Source: Halichondria panicea (lineage: Eukaryota > Porifera > Demospongiae > Suberitida > Halichondriidae). Taken from it: 64,000 bases of DNA. The notes below the pieces were generated by a model. That model saw nothing but the letters and a program-made list of their open reading frames with translations. It made no database searches and had not been told where the DNA came from. The DNA is taken from positions 4,036,169 to 4,100,168 of the forward strand of contig NC_087386.1 in the NCBI RefSeq assembly GCF_963675165.1, written 5' to 3'. Made by a program: the position numbers and the translations under genes. Within the stretch, counting starts at the first letter, position 1, and every line of letters starts with the position of its first letter. Below are positions 42,871-53,762 of the stretch, in pieces.

Positions 42871-42899
42871 TAGGGGTTGCTGAGACGGTCTTAGAATTA

Positions 42900-43245
42900 C
42901 GAAGTTCACAAATAAGGCATTTGACATGGCTAGAGGCATTAAATTCCCAATGCTACTATCGAAATACCCACTAACAAGAAATTTAGAAGTTTCTTCCTGA
43001 TACTCGTCTTGCTGAAGTGTAGTGAAACACCGATAGTGCTCTCGCTTCTATTGTACTACCGCAATATCATTTGGGGGCATGGCTTTCATTTGCGAGCTAT
43101 TTAGCCATTACAGTAGACGGTAAGCGTTAAAACGTTCGATCTGGAGTTCCACGTGCAGGATAGGGCCTATATTTAGCATAGTTAACCAGTTAACAAGATT
43201 ACAGAGAGTTTTGATCCACAATTATATGGTCTAGATTTTTCTAAA
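42900..43245. other. No recognised gene
   Basis: Nothing with motif support. Confidence 0.5.
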
Positions 43246-43249
43246 CTGG

Positions 43250-43786
43250 GTGTGTCCATAGATAGAGTAGAAGAGGGATTGGAAACGGAAGTGATTCACG
43301 TGATGTTTTACAATGAAGTCTACGTAGTGGCTCTGGGACTCCCGCAAAAGCCCGGGAAACTTATTGTGTCCAAAGCATACATCTTAGAGCTACCCCCATT
43401 ACTGAATCACATGCCCCCTGATAGTAGGTATCAATTGGAAACCGTGAAAGAAAATATAATCTCGATTGTCGTGAAGTAGCTAGAGGTACACAGAGCGCTT
43501 TTTCATGCTTGTGTTCCTATAGTACCTTTGATATAGCTAAGGCTTTGTAACTAAATAGTGTCCTGTGTCCCAAATGGCCTCAAGTATTAGAGAAAGTTGA
43601 TGTTTAGCAGCAGAACTGCTCATGGACTTCTTACAGAGAGCAAAACAATTCTCATGAATTATTCATGTTTTAGCCCTCGTGTTAAAAAGTAAGCCTCGAT
43701 TAAAACCGCAGAGATACACGGATGGTACTTCAAGGGTACTTCCATTTTTCCAATCCCTTTTCTACTCTATCTATGGTGTGTCACAG
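43250..43786. mobile_element. Inverted-repeat element of about 0.54 kb
   Basis: A 40-bp stretch with CATAGATAGAGTAGAAGAGG, then GATTGGAAA, at 43257-43285 recurs inverted at 43747-43776. The interior contains an unrecognised 75-codon frame (43252-43479) that begins inside the left repeat. It could be a MITE or a fold-back structure; no clear target duplication was found. Confidence 0.5.
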
Positions 43787-43789
43787 CAA

Positions 43790-44160
43790 AAAAGTCTATA
43801 AATTGAATAACACAGGATGTTTCTAAAAAAAACGTTTTGTAATATTGAACAGATATGTTTTCTAAGCGGAACCATTTTTAGCTATTCACTAAAAATGGCT
43901 TGCTGTACCTCTTCTGGGTGATATTTCTTCTTGATTCTTGAGGTAGGCACTAGTAGGATAGTGCTTTAAGTATAGTAAAGGACCTATGTCTCTACTGGCA
44001 GCAGTTTCATAGTCAGACTAACCGTTAGAGACAGAAGGTGTTCCAATTACCGGTAAGACATTCCAAAAAGATCACGTGATCTAGAGGTAAATTAGGGACA
44101 GCGTGTATGCGCATTGGCACCATACCCATAAGAAGATAGTAGGGGGGTGCTCCTTGCAGC
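43790..44160. other. No recognised gene
   Basis: AT-rich spacer before the minisatellite. Confidence 0.5.
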
Positions 44161-44164
44161 AAAC

Positions 44165-44388
44165 TATATAGTTTCTCAGTTCTCTGGTACTCCATGCAGT
44201 ATCTATCCGCAACAAACTAGTTCCCCGGTTCTCTGGTACTCCATGCAGTATCACTCAACAACCTAGTTCCCCAGTTCTTTGGTTCTCTGGTTCTCTGGTT
44301 CTCTGGTACTCCATTCAGTATCACTCGCTCCCCAGTTCTCTGGTTCTCTGGTATACTCCATGCAGTATCACTCAACAAACTATATATA
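44165..44388. repeat. Minisatellite, AGTTCTCTGGTACTCCATGC type (left part)
   Basis: Several copies of a roughly 50-bp unit built from GTTCCCCAGTTCTCTGGTTC, TCTGGTACTCCATGCAGTAT and CACTCAACAAACT. It is split by the LTR retrotransposon; the rest is at 48824-48975. Confidence 0.85.
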
Positions 44389-44632
44389 TGTGGTATCCTT
44401 ACGACATGGAACTAACATTAAGATAAAGACTTGTGATTCCGTAAATACTGTACTGTAAACCTGTGATTCCGTAAATACTGTGTTGTGTTAGTTCTAGTGG
44501 TTTCATGTTCTTATTTAGTCATTTCTGTACTATTGTTCTAGAAGGTTCTTTCTAGTATTGTTTTTGTATAAATAGCCTGTGTATTTTGTATGTATCAGAG
44601 TTCTGATTTAATGAATTATTGAAGTTATCTCA
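44389..44632 (+). repeat. 5' LTR
   Basis: 244 bp, TGTGGTATCC...GTTATCTCA. It contains a direct repeat of CTGTGATTCCGTAAATACTG and a TATAAATAG promoter-like box near 44570. Confidence 0.95.
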
Positions 44633-44633
44633 C

Positions 44634-44646
44634 TGGCGACGAGGAT
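44634..44646 (+). other. Primer-binding site, tRNA-Ser type
   Basis: TGGCGACGAGGAT is complementary to the 3' end of metazoan tRNA-Ser (GCU), CCTCGTCG plus CCA. It lies one base inside the 5' LTR. Confidence 0.85.
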
Positions 44647-44669
44647 TGTGGATCAAGTAGCCTACAGCA

Positions 44670-46979
44670 ATGGCAGCCACACACTATGGAACTCTCAACA
44701 ATTACAGACCAGACCAAGAGTCTATCAAGACCTACCTGGATCAGGTAGACCTCTACTTCACGGCGAATACAGTCCCTGATGATAAGCAAGTACCTATTCT
44801 CCTCAGCTCCATTGGTGCAACGACCTACAGTCTTCTATGTGACTTGCTTGCACCTGAGGCTCCCAAATCGAAGACAAAGGGAGAAATATTTGCTGCACTA
44901 CGGAAGCACTACGAACCGACACGAGCGGTGATCGCAGAACGTTTTCATTTTCAAAAAAGGGATCAAGTCCCTGACGAATCTTTAGCAGAATACGATGCAG
45001 CTCTACGCAAGCTGGCAACACACTGCAATTTTGGGGCGTATCTCACTGAAGCCCTACGTGACCGTTTCGTTGCAGGACTCCGAAGCGAAGCAATGCAAAG
45101 AAGACTATTAGCCGAAACAGAACTTACTTTGAAGAGAGCAATGGAAATCGCACAGGGAATGGAAGCAGCAGAAAGCAACACCAGAGCACTCAAGGCCAGC
45201 AACCCCTCCATCAAGAGCATACAAAGCAAAAGGAGACCGCAGCCAAACCAACCTTGTTACCGCTGTGGAAAGTCGAATCACTCTGCAGCTGATTGCCGTT
45301 TCAAGGATGCAGAGTGTCACTCATGTGGAAAGCAGGGACACATAGCACCAGCCTGCCGCTCCAACCCACCCTCTCAGTTCAAGAAGACAGAGAAGAGACG
45401 ATTCAAAACTCACCTAGTGGAACCAGATGGGAACAGCTCGACTGACTCAGAAGCTGACACTTACCACCTATACCGATTGACCGAGCCTTCTACACAGCCG
45501 ATCACAGTTACAGTCAAGATCGAGGATACTCCACTCAAGATGGAAATCGATACCGGAGCTGCAATATCTATTATCTCTGAGGCCACCAGAAAGGCCAAGT
45601 TCTCTAAATTCAAGCTGCGTAAGTCAAATATTTTGCTAAAGACATATACAGATGAGGCTATGATGGTAACGGGTCAGATTAATGTGTGTGTTAATTATGG
45701 AGAACAGGTGGCTCGGCTGGTGCTGGTGGTGGTTGCTGGAAGTGGACCAAGTCTTTTTGGACGCAATTGGCTGAAGTACCTCCAGTTGGACTGGAAATGT
45801 ATTGCAACTGTCAAATCTCCCCCTGCAGGTACACTAAAGAATTTGTTACACGAATACGATTCATTGTTCAAGGACGAGTTAGGTACTGTGACCTCACACA
45901 AAGCCACTCTCAGAGTACGGCCAGATGCTACTCCTCGGTTTTTCAAACCACGTCCTGTTCCTTATGCAACCAAAGAGGCTATTGGAGATGAATTGGACCG
46001 CATGGAGCAACAAGGTATCATCCAGAAAATACCTAGCAGTGACTGGGCAGCACCGTTGGTCGCAGTTCCCAAGAAAGACGGACGTTTTCGACTCTGCGGC
46101 GACTATAAAGTGACTATCAACCAAGACCTTGAAGTTGATCAGTACCCCTTGCCTAAACCCGAAGACCTATTCGCAACACTAGCAAATGGCTCCCTTTTCA
46201 CTAAGCTTGATTTGTCACAAGCGTATCTACAGGTCGAACTCGATAAGGACTCTACCAAATACGTGACTATCAACACCCATCAAGGGTTATACCAGTTCAG
46301 CCGACTTCCTTTTGGCGTGGCGTCAGCCCCAGCAATATTCCAAAGACTGATGGACACCATCCTACGTGGAGTGCCTCACGTTATCTGCTACTTAGACGAT
46401 CTGTTGATAACAGGAGTGGATGAAGAAGACCACCTACACAATCTGGAGCAAGTCCTCAAACTTTTTATGGAACACGGGTTGCGATTGAAGAAGGAAAAAT
46501 GTATCTTTTTGGCCAAGTCGGTAGAATATCTTGGTCATCAGATCAGCAAAGAGGGAATCCAAGCTCTTCCAAGTAAAGTTGATGCTATTGCACAGGCTCC
46601 AGAACCAAAGAATGTTCAAGAACTTCGCTCCTTCCTCGGGTTGCTGAACTACTACGGAAAGTTCATCAAGAATCTCTCTAGCATCCTTTACCCAATCAAC
46701 CAACTTCTGCAAGCGAGTCATAAGTGGGAATGGACACAGGAATGTCAGGAAGCTTTTACAGAAGCAAAGAAACAACTTACATCATCTGATGTGCTCACCC
46801 ACTATGACCCGGACCTACCAATCAACATGGCTGCGGATGCGTCAGCCTACGGCATTGGAGCCGTTATTTCTCATGTACTACCAGACGGGACTATGCTCAA
46901 CTCGAGAAAGAAGCACTGGCATTGGTATTTGGTACCAAGAAGTTTCACCAGTATTTGTATGGCAGGAAATTCACGTTAA
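44670..46979 (+). pseudogene. Ty3/gypsy gag, protease, RT and start of RNase H
   Basis: 769-codon frame starting 37 nt after the LTR-proximal primer site. Gag covers about residues 1-190 (AERFHFQKRDQVPDESLAEY). Zinc knuckles are at 196-209 and 216-229 (CYRCGKSNHSAADC, CHSCGKQGHIAPAC). The protease DTG is at 294-296 (MEIDTGAAISII). RT has TKLDLSQAYLQVEL, FSRLPFGVASAP and VICYLDDLLIT (about 573-580). RNase H starts MAADASAYGIGAVISH, then after LPDGT the sequence jumps to YAQLEKEAL in another frame. Comparison with the 20.9-kb relative shows a block of about 17 residues (about 52 nt) missing. Gag, protease and RT look intact; RNase H is not. Confidence 0.92.
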
Positions 46980-48562
46980 TCACTGATCACAAACCTCTGA
47001 CAGCTATATTTGGCCCAAAGAAAGGAATACCGTCCCTAGCAGCTGCTCGTCTCCAACGTTGGGCAATTTTTCTCTCAGGTTATGATTACAATATCCAATT
47101 CAAGCCCACTCAAGCACACAGCAATGCTGATGCATTATCACGTCTCCCCTTGCCAGTACAAGATTCATACGAAACGGCTGACATTAATGCTATTCACACT
47201 TTCAATGTGGCTCAAATCGAAGCTCTTCCTGTAACATCTCAGCAGGTGCAGACGGCTACCCGACGTGACCCAACCTTAAGCAAGGTGTTAAAGTATGTCA
47301 AATCAGGATGGCCACAGAAAGTGACACCGGATCTACAACCATATTTCAACCGCCGTCTTGAAATTGGCATCGAAAGTGGTTGCTTGATGTGGGGAATTCG
47401 CACAATCATTCCACAGAACCTGCATGCAAAGACCCTTCGTGCTCTCCATGAGAACCACCCTGGAATGTCCCGAATGAAGGCTATTGCCCGCAGTTACGTA
47501 TGGTGGAGTGGACTCGATAAAGACATCGAAAACCAAGCAAAAGCGTGCCTATCGTGCCAGGAACAAGCCTCTAAACCTGCAGTAGCACCACTCCATCCTT
47601 GGGTTTGGCCAAACAGCCCATGGAAAAGGATCCATATTGACTACGCTGGTCCATTCTTGAACAAAATGTTTCTAGTGGTTGTAGACGCCCATTCCAAGTG
47701 GCCAGAAGTGATTCAGATGTCTTCCACTACGTCTCAAAACACGATCGAGGCACTGCAAGCACTATTTGCTCGGTATGGACTACCAGAACAGATTGTTTCC
47801 GACAATGGTGCACAATTCACATCCCAAGAATTTAGCGATTTTGTTCAAGCCAATGGCATAAGACACATACGAAGTGCTCCATACCATCCCTCCACGAACG
47901 GCCAAGCTGAACGATTTGTACAAACGTTCAAAAGAGCCATGAAAGCTGGAGAGAGAGAAGGACTGAGTTTGAAAACAAGATTGGCTCAGTTTTTACTGTC
48001 ATACCGCTCAACTCCACATGCTACCACTAACGTCTCACCGAGTGAACTGTTCCTTCAAAGAAAAGTACGTACACGATTCGATCTCCTCAAACCAAACACA
48101 GAGGGAAACGTATCTGACAAGCAGATGAAACAGAAACAGCAACATGACAAACATGCTAAACCAAGGACGTTCTCTGTTGGTCAACAAGTAATGCTCAAAG
48201 ATTTCCGAACAAACGGTACATGGCTTCCAGGAAGCATTGTACAACAGACAGGACCAGTATCTTACAAAGTGGAAATTGGTGATGGCAGGATACTACGTCG
48301 ACATATCGACCACATATGTGATAGAACTCATTCTCTTTCCACCACCGAGTCGTCACAAGACGATATAACAAATCCAAACGATTTCGACGATACGGCAGCT
48401 CACAAGGATTTGCAAGATTTTGAAGTTTCTCCTGATCAGTCAACTGATCCGTCTCCGACCCCACCTGATGAGTCACCCTCGACTGGTGCATTAACAGCTC
48501 GACAATATCCGCAAAGAAATCGCAACAGGCCTGATCGATATGGTGGGTACACTAACATTTAA
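46922..48562 (+). CDS. Ty3/gypsy RNase H C-terminus and integrase
   Basis: 546-codon frame continuing pol after the deletion. It opens with FGTKKFHQYLYGRKFTLITD and NADALSRLPLP (RNase H end). Integrase has the zinc-binding HENHPGMSRMKAIARSYVWW with CLSCQ, then catalytic HIDYAGPF, VSDNGAQFTSQEF and YHPSTNGQAERFVQTFKRAM. A C-terminal domain (LPGSIVQQTGPVSYKVEI) follows, and then a Pro/Ser/Asp tail ending at 48562, just before the polypurine tract. Apart from lacking its own start it is intact. Confidence 0.92.
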   Translation: MVFGTKKFHQYLYGRKFTLITDHKPLTAIFGPKKGIPSLAAARLQRWAIFLSGYDYNIQFKPTQAHSNADALSRLPLPVQDSYETADINAIHTFNVAQIEALPVTSQQVQTATRRDPTLSKVLKYVKSGWPQKVTPDLQPYFNRRLEIGIESGCLMWGIRTIIPQNLHAKTLRALHENHPGMSRMKAIARSYVWWSGLDKDIENQAKACLSCQEQASKPAVAPLHPWVWPNSPWKRIHIDYAGPFLNKMFLVVVDAHSKWPEVIQMSSTTSQNTIEALQALFARYGLPEQIVSDNGAQFTSQEFSDFVQANGIRHIRSAPYHPSTNGQAERFVQTFKRAMKAGEREGLSLKTRLAQFLLSYRSTPHATTNVSPSELFLQRKVRTRFDLLKPNTEGNVSDKQMKQKQQHDKHAKPRTFSVGQQVMLKDFRTNGTWLPGSIVQQTGPVSYKVEIGDGRILRRHIDHICDRTHSLSTTESSQDDITNPNDFDDTAAHKDLQDFEVSPDQSTDPSPTPPDESPSTGALTARQYPQRNRNRPDRYGGYTNI

Positions 48563-48574
48563 CAGGGGAGGAAA
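48561..48574 (+). other. Polypurine tract
   Basis: AACAGGGGAGGAAA immediately before the 3' LTR. Confidence 0.85.
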
Positions 48575-48818
48575 TGTGGTATCCTTACGACATGGAACTA
48601 ACATTAAGATAAAGACTTGTGATTCCGTAAATACTGTACTGTAAACCTGTGATTCCGTAAATACTGTGTTGTGTTAGTTCTAGTGGTTTCATGTTCTTAT
48701 TTAGTCATTTCTGTACTATTGTTCTAGAAGGTTCTTTCTAGTATTGTTTTTGTATAAATAGCCTGTGTATTTTGTATGTATCAGAGTTCTGATTTAATGA
48801 ATTATTGAAGTTATCTCA
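48575..48818 (+). repeat. 3' LTR
   Basis: 244 bp, identical to 44389-44632 as far as I can read. Confidence 0.95.
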
Positions 48819-48823
48819 ATATA

Positions 48824-48975
48824 GTTCCCCAGTTCTCTGGTTCTCTGTTACTCCATGCAGTATCACTCAACAACCTATACTGACTGTTCCCAAGTTCTCT
48901 GGTACTCCATGCAGTATCTACATCAACAAACTAGTTCCCCAGTTCTCGGTACTCCATTCAAGTTTCCCAGTTCTC
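48824..48975. repeat. Minisatellite, right part after LTR element
   Basis: Continues the array at 44165-44388 after the LTR insertion. A core of about 30 bp (GTTCCCCAGTTCTCTGGTTC then TCTGGTACTC) occurs inverted in the array at 61560-62050. Confidence 0.8.
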
Positions 48976-49024
48976 TAGTGCCTCAAAATATACTTCTCAA
49001 TAAGGTGAACAGCAAGCGTACGTC

Positions 49025-49493
49025 TAGTCTCATGAATCAGCCGCCGTTCTTTTGGAACCACCGTCTGAGCACTCTTGTCATGAAGTCATTTCAAAATGGA
49101 ATGTTGATTGCTCACAAAACCAATGGAATGTAATTAAATCGTGATCTTACGCCCACACATATTTCCTAATTGTTATACAAATCGCCAAGCGAAGGCATCT
49201 CTCTCTACTTGTGTTTTGCTGTGGTTCTAAATCTGTGCCCAAGGACGCCTGCTTGCCTTGCTTATGCTTCGTAGCAGCTTCTATGTATGAAGTGTTTACC
49301 ATGCGTAATGCATGCGTAATGATTATCCAAATGCGTTGAGCAAAGTGCAGTTCTTTGCTGCCTCCAAGTTCATCACCTGACTGGACTTCTGCAATTTGAT
49401 TGGTCAAGACGAAATTCCGTCTTGGCACATAAAACGATGACAAGAGTGCTCAGACGGTGGTTCCAAAAGAATGGCGGCTGATTCATGAGACTA
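49025..49493. mobile_element. 469-bp MITE with about 60-bp TIRs and 9-bp target duplication
   Basis: Left terminus TAGTCTCATGAATCAGCCGC, then CGTTCTTTTGGAACC; the inverted copy ends at 49493 with one mismatch in the part I compared. The flanking duplication GCGTACGTC is at 49016-49024 and 49494-49502. A 9-bp duplication and long TIRs fit a Mutator-type non-autonomous element. No coding sequence. Confidence 0.9.
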
Positions 49494-49558
49494 GCGTACG
49501 TCACCGTATTATCACCACTTTTTGTCCAAACTTAAGGGGGGGGTATACCATTTTGTAC

Positions 49559-50039
49559 TGTATTTTTGGTATCCATCATAACTTCCTCGTTTTGCATCCT
49601 CTGCTTATAAAATTGACATCAGCATGCAGCTCATTCGTTGTTCTTTCTAATGCTATGCTTATGTTTTGCATACTTACTCTCCAAGGTGAAGTACTGCCAC
49701 CTGATGTGGTTTTTTCTATATATTCATAACTCAAACCACAATTGGACTAACCCCTTCCCACTTTGTGTACACTTAAAACTAACCACAAATCTATTGATTG
49801 AATGATGGATTTTTTTTATCTTTATACAGAAGAGAGTGCCAATAAATTTTTATAAGGAACTTACAAAAGATTGATACATATACATTGTATAGATTGTATA
49901 CTCAATCAGAATCAAAATTCCATCATTCATTTGAAAGAGTAGGAAGAGAGCTTTCCAATGGTATCTTAAAGTTGGCTCAAGTCCAAAGATTGAGCTAGTA
50001 ATTTTTTTTTCAATATAAAAAACAAGTTTTTCACAAAAA
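49559..50039. other. Left subterminal region of TTAA element
   Basis: No gene. A short inverted repeat, GAATGATGGATTTTT at 49800-49814 against AAAATTCCATCATTCATT at 49915-49932, could form a stem. Confidence 0.5.
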
Positions 50040-52022
50040 TCAAAAGTTTCCTGCTAAGTACGTAGTACCCTCTTCATCAATGTGTTCTTGCTCTGTACGT
50101 TTATCCCTGAGATGTAATGTCTGCCTCCTCTTCTTTGTTACTACCTCCATCTTTGACTCTGACCTCTTGATGCGTTCATAATCTTCAGCCTTCAAATAGG
50201 AGGTGCAGAGTGGGCCAACAGGAATACCAAGCTGGTCCATAAGCTTCACTAAGGCCTGTTTTCCACTGTTGAAGACGATAACAGCCTGGCCAGTTGCAGC
50301 CTGAATGGTGTCCAAACCACAATACTCAGTTTTTGGTGCGCGCGCCCATACAAAAGCATTGAAACTTTCGTTTCGATTTTGTGTAGCTCCGAGCAAGCAC
50401 TTCTCAAGGAGCTTTGGCGAACACAATGATCGCCATTGAGGTTCCAGATAATCCTTGTAGTCTGCTGAAATTGTGGTGTGATGGCGTGGTGTATCTTCTC
50501 CATTAGCCACAGCACGCTAGAATTTGCACCAGCTTTCCTTGCCTTTGGGGCAACAATAATGGCAAGGGTTGTCATCAGTTGAGAGTGAGTGATAAAATAT
50601 CGCCCAACAAGCATCTGTCATATTCTCAAGATCTCCAGTGTTGCCCCGTATTGCATTTCCATAGTATTGTTGTAGAATATGAATCATGTCATCCAGCAAT
50701 TTACCTTCTGGCACCTTCACATTTTCCAACTCATTCTCTAAAATCTTCAACTTCTTCTCCCCTTCTCTCTGCTCTCCGACTATCTTGTCTTTTCCTGTGC
50801 CTTTCTTAGTACCTCTCCTTCTGCACCCATACTGCTGCTTCACCTCCTTTATCTTGTCCTTCAATGTCTTCTCCTTCTTCTTTGCGTCAACTCTGTCTCT
50901 CTTAAATAACGTCCTGGCCAGCTTCAACTTGGGCGTCACTCTCTTCTGCACATGACCTACGCATTCGTGCTTGATGATTGCAACATCCCCGTATGGTTGA
51001 TGCTGGTTCAGGTGCGTGAGTGACTTGCAATCCCCATCTGAAATCATCTGGGTGTAGCGAAGGTGGTATTTTAACACAGACCGATTCCAAATCTTGAGGA
51101 CTCCAGCACATTCCATTGCCGGAGAAGAACCCTCATGGTTAATCGCACACTTTGTCCGATGGCCTTCCATCCACTTGACATATTGCTCTGAATCTTCTCC
51201 CCACCTGGTTTTTTGCCGTTCACAAGCATTGCACCTTTTTGACAGAATTTCATAGTCCAGCACCTGCCCACTTTCCCAGCTGATAACCACCACAATACCA
51301 TATGTAGCTGTAAATCCACGCTTCGACCATGTTCCATCACATGTCACAGCAATATCGATAACTTCTGTGGGCTCGGTGCCATGCAAAACATGCAGATATC
51401 TAGCAGCAGCAAGCATATCATCCAATGCAGCTTCCTTAGATGCAGAACCAATAGCCTGGTTATGAGAAGAGAATGCATGTTTGGTGACAGGCGGAAGCAT
51501 ATCCATTATTCCACAGAATGACGCCATGCTAGAATGTCCTCGGCCTATGAATCTCATAGCTAGGACGGATCTGGCATTCAACGCCTTGGACTTGTGAGCG
51601 TAAGGGTTAGACATCACAAGCTCATAGTCACATTCATCATTCGTGCAAACAGTTTTCATATGTGATACCAACCCTCTTCTTGAAGCTAAACTCTCCGAGA
51701 GGGTAAGAGGAGATTGACAGGAAGGACATACACCATTATCATTCAATTCCTTCATATATTCCTGACAGTCGACGAGGCGGTACCCCTGAAGTAAATGCTT
51801 AGAGTCTAACTTGCATGTTTGGGTGTCTTGGCCATCAGCTGTGGAGGTGCTGGGGCTACCAGAGATTGCGAACTTCTTGCCACTGGATGTCTGAACAGGT
51901 TGAGGCCTCTCAACTGGAGCTGGAGTCTCAGCTTGATCTGGTGATGTCTGTGGAGGCTGCTTCCACTTTGGTGTGCCTTTAAATCCTTTACAACGCCTTT
52001 TCCTGCCATAGCTAGCAGCCAT
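50040..52022 (-). pseudogene. Mutator-like transposase, one in-frame stop
   Basis: Minus strand, 660 codons from ATG 52022 with a single TAG at 50519-50517 (codon 502, after ESWCKF). The frame continues open to 50040 (residues 503-660), so one substitution, probably CAG to TAG, separates it from an intact gene. The N-terminus is basic. A zinc ribbon has Cys at about 99, 102, 126 and 131 (CPSCQ...CTNDECDYE). The catalytic region has VTCDGTWSKRGF (228-236), NHEGSSPAMEC (295-305), SDGDCKS (328-334) and HECVGHVQKR (352-361), then a Lys/Glu-rich coiled coil (about 370-440), QQYYGNAIRGN and the late CLLGATQNRNESFNAFVW. It presumably excises and inserts the TTAA element. It is divergent from the RecQ gene with 242 bp between the starts. 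Confidence 0.88.
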
Positions 52023-52067
52023 TGCATGTCAATGAAGTTGTATAGCTAGCTAGATCTTATGAAAAAG

Positions 52068-52172
52068 AAATGTGGCAGGTGGGTTCAACCTAGCTGGGCG
52101 GAGCCCGGCACCCGTTCCCAACGGGTGGCCGGGTGACACGCTTATATAGGATTTGTACTGCTGCACTGAGAA
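52068..52172 (+). promoter_or_regulatory. Inverted-repeat divergent promoter, copy 1, with hairpin
   Basis: Lies between the transposase (minus) and RecQ (plus) starts. It contains TTCAACCTAGCTGGGCGGAG, a hairpin at 52104-52133 (CCCGGC/GCCGGG and ACCCGTT/AACGGGT around loop CCC) and a TATA-like CTTATATAGGATTTGTACT pointing to RecQ. The whole block recurs inverted at 54136-54236. Confidence 0.7.
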
Positions 52173-52264
52173 GTGCAGCCCAATCAGATTGCAGTATTGC
52201 AAGTGGTTGGTTAACACCCACTTAGCTAGGTGGGTGTGCAGCTGGGCGGAGCTGCCTTGAGCAA

Positions 52265-53706
52265 AATGGAGAAAGTTACACAAGTTGTCACAGAAGCTGC
52301 TAACGAGCTTGGAAGTAGTCACTTCTTTTCTGAGAGACAGAGATGTCTTTGCTGTATTGCCTACTGGATTTGGAAAGAGCCTTTGCTATGCTTGTTTGCC
52401 TGCAGCATTTGACAAAATATTGGAGAAGGAGAAAGGTCATTCTATTGTAGTAGTAGTAGTTACTCCAGTCCTCTGCTGGCCATCATTCATGATCAGGTAT
52501 GTAAGGCTAGATAGAACATACATATAATTATACGTACATGTGCATATGAGCTGTTTACACATAACTAGATCATTCTAAGCTGGAGGCTTTTATTCTATTA
52601 TTATATAGGTAGCCATCTATTGTTCTAAAGGCATCTCTAGCACATATGTCTCGGGCGAGATGTCTGATGCAGCTACAATGGATGCGATCTTCCACGGAAA
52701 GTATCAGCTAGTATTCTTTACACCTGAAATGATCATCAGCAAGAAGCATTGGAGAAGACTTCTGGGGGGAGATGTGTATGCTAATAGACTCAAGGCTTTG
52801 ATAATCGATGAAGCTCATTGTGTGAAGAAATGGTATGTATTTGACTCATCGTTTATTATTAACATGTGTACCAATAATATTATTGCAGGGGTGAGACTTT
52901 CAGGCAAATGCTGTTGAGAATTAGAGAAGTGCGCAGCCTCATTCCAACATCAGTTCATGTGATGGCGCTAACAGCAACAGCTACCCGAAGTGACATTTCA
53001 TTCATTTCTCGTATTGTTGGCCTAAGAAACCCATTTGTCATTACGAGAGTCCCAGTAATCCCAAATTTGATTTATGCTGTTGGATTGTTCAAAAGTATAC
53101 CAGAGACATTCCAAAACTTGGCCCAGAAATTGGTAATCGAGAGAAACAAGTTTCCCACAACAATCATATATGGACGTTCTTTTGGTGTGTGGTGACATGT
53201 ACCTCTTCTTTAAGGATTACCTTGGAGCTGCATTCACAAATCCTGATGATGCACCTGATCTTCCTGAATTTCGCCTCGTGGACATGTTTACAAGTGTCAC
53301 TGATCCAGCCCATAAATCTGAAATCATTCGTTTATTTAAGGGTGATGGCAATCTTCGCATTGTTGTAGCTACTATGGAATTTGGTATGGGTGTTGATTGT
53401 CCCAACATTCGGTAAATCATTCATGTTGGCCTGTCAGACGATATCAGTAGCTATGTACAAGAGACTGGTAGAGCAGGTCGAGATGGTAAACCATCACGTG
53501 TAACCCTTTTGAAGGCAAGAATTTACCATCAAGTTGATAATGAGATTAAAGAATATGCTTCAAACTTCAACACTACAGATTGTAGAAGGGATAGTCTTTT
53601 CCGAAATATTGACAATTACAAACATGTTGATCTCGGTTTCAATTGCTTGTGCTGTGATATTTGTTCTAAGTCATGTTTATGTGGACAGTGTGACCCTAAG
53701 ACTTAG
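52265..53706 (+). pseudogene. RecQ-like ATP-dependent DNA helicase, decayed
   Basis: Superfamily 2 helicase motifs occur in order: motif I DVFAVLPTGFGKSLCYA; QLVFFTPEMI (motif Ib region); motif II ALIIDEAHCVKKW (DEAH); motif III VMALTATAT; motif V RIVVATMEFGMGVDCPNI; motif VI YVQETGRAGRDG. A Cys-rich end follows (CLCCDICSKSCLCGQC). Two introns are visible: 52497-52608 (GTATGT...TATAG) and one between KKW and GETFRQM (about 52833-52889). Breaks: a frame change between the N-terminus and motif I, another just before SPLLAIIHDQ, another near 53170, and TAA at 53413-53415 in NIR*IIHVG. RecQ enzymes unwind DNA 3' to 5'; here the gene is cargo next to a transposase. Confidence 0.82.
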
Positions 53707-53762
53707 TTACTTCTTTCAGCTAATTACAAATTTTATTTTCATTATTACCTGTGCTTCAAGAA

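Larger units (their letters stand above)
44389..48818 (+). mobile_element. Young Ty3/gypsy retrotransposon, RNase H deletion
   Basis: Two 244-bp LTRs that read identically, target duplication ATATA (44384-44388 and 48819-48823), a primer-binding site, a polypurine tract, and gag-protease-RT-RNase H-integrase in the usual Ty3/gypsy order. The two pol halves are in different frames because of a short deletion at about 46890. Identical LTRs indicate a very recent insertion, into a minisatellite. The domain order and zinc knuckles match the decayed element at 19.1-22.9 kb. Confidence 0.95.

Noticed and set aside
50579..50955. Plus-strand Ser/Phe-rich frames opposite the transposase coiled coil
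   Set aside because: Antisense of the Lys/Glu codons of the transposase.
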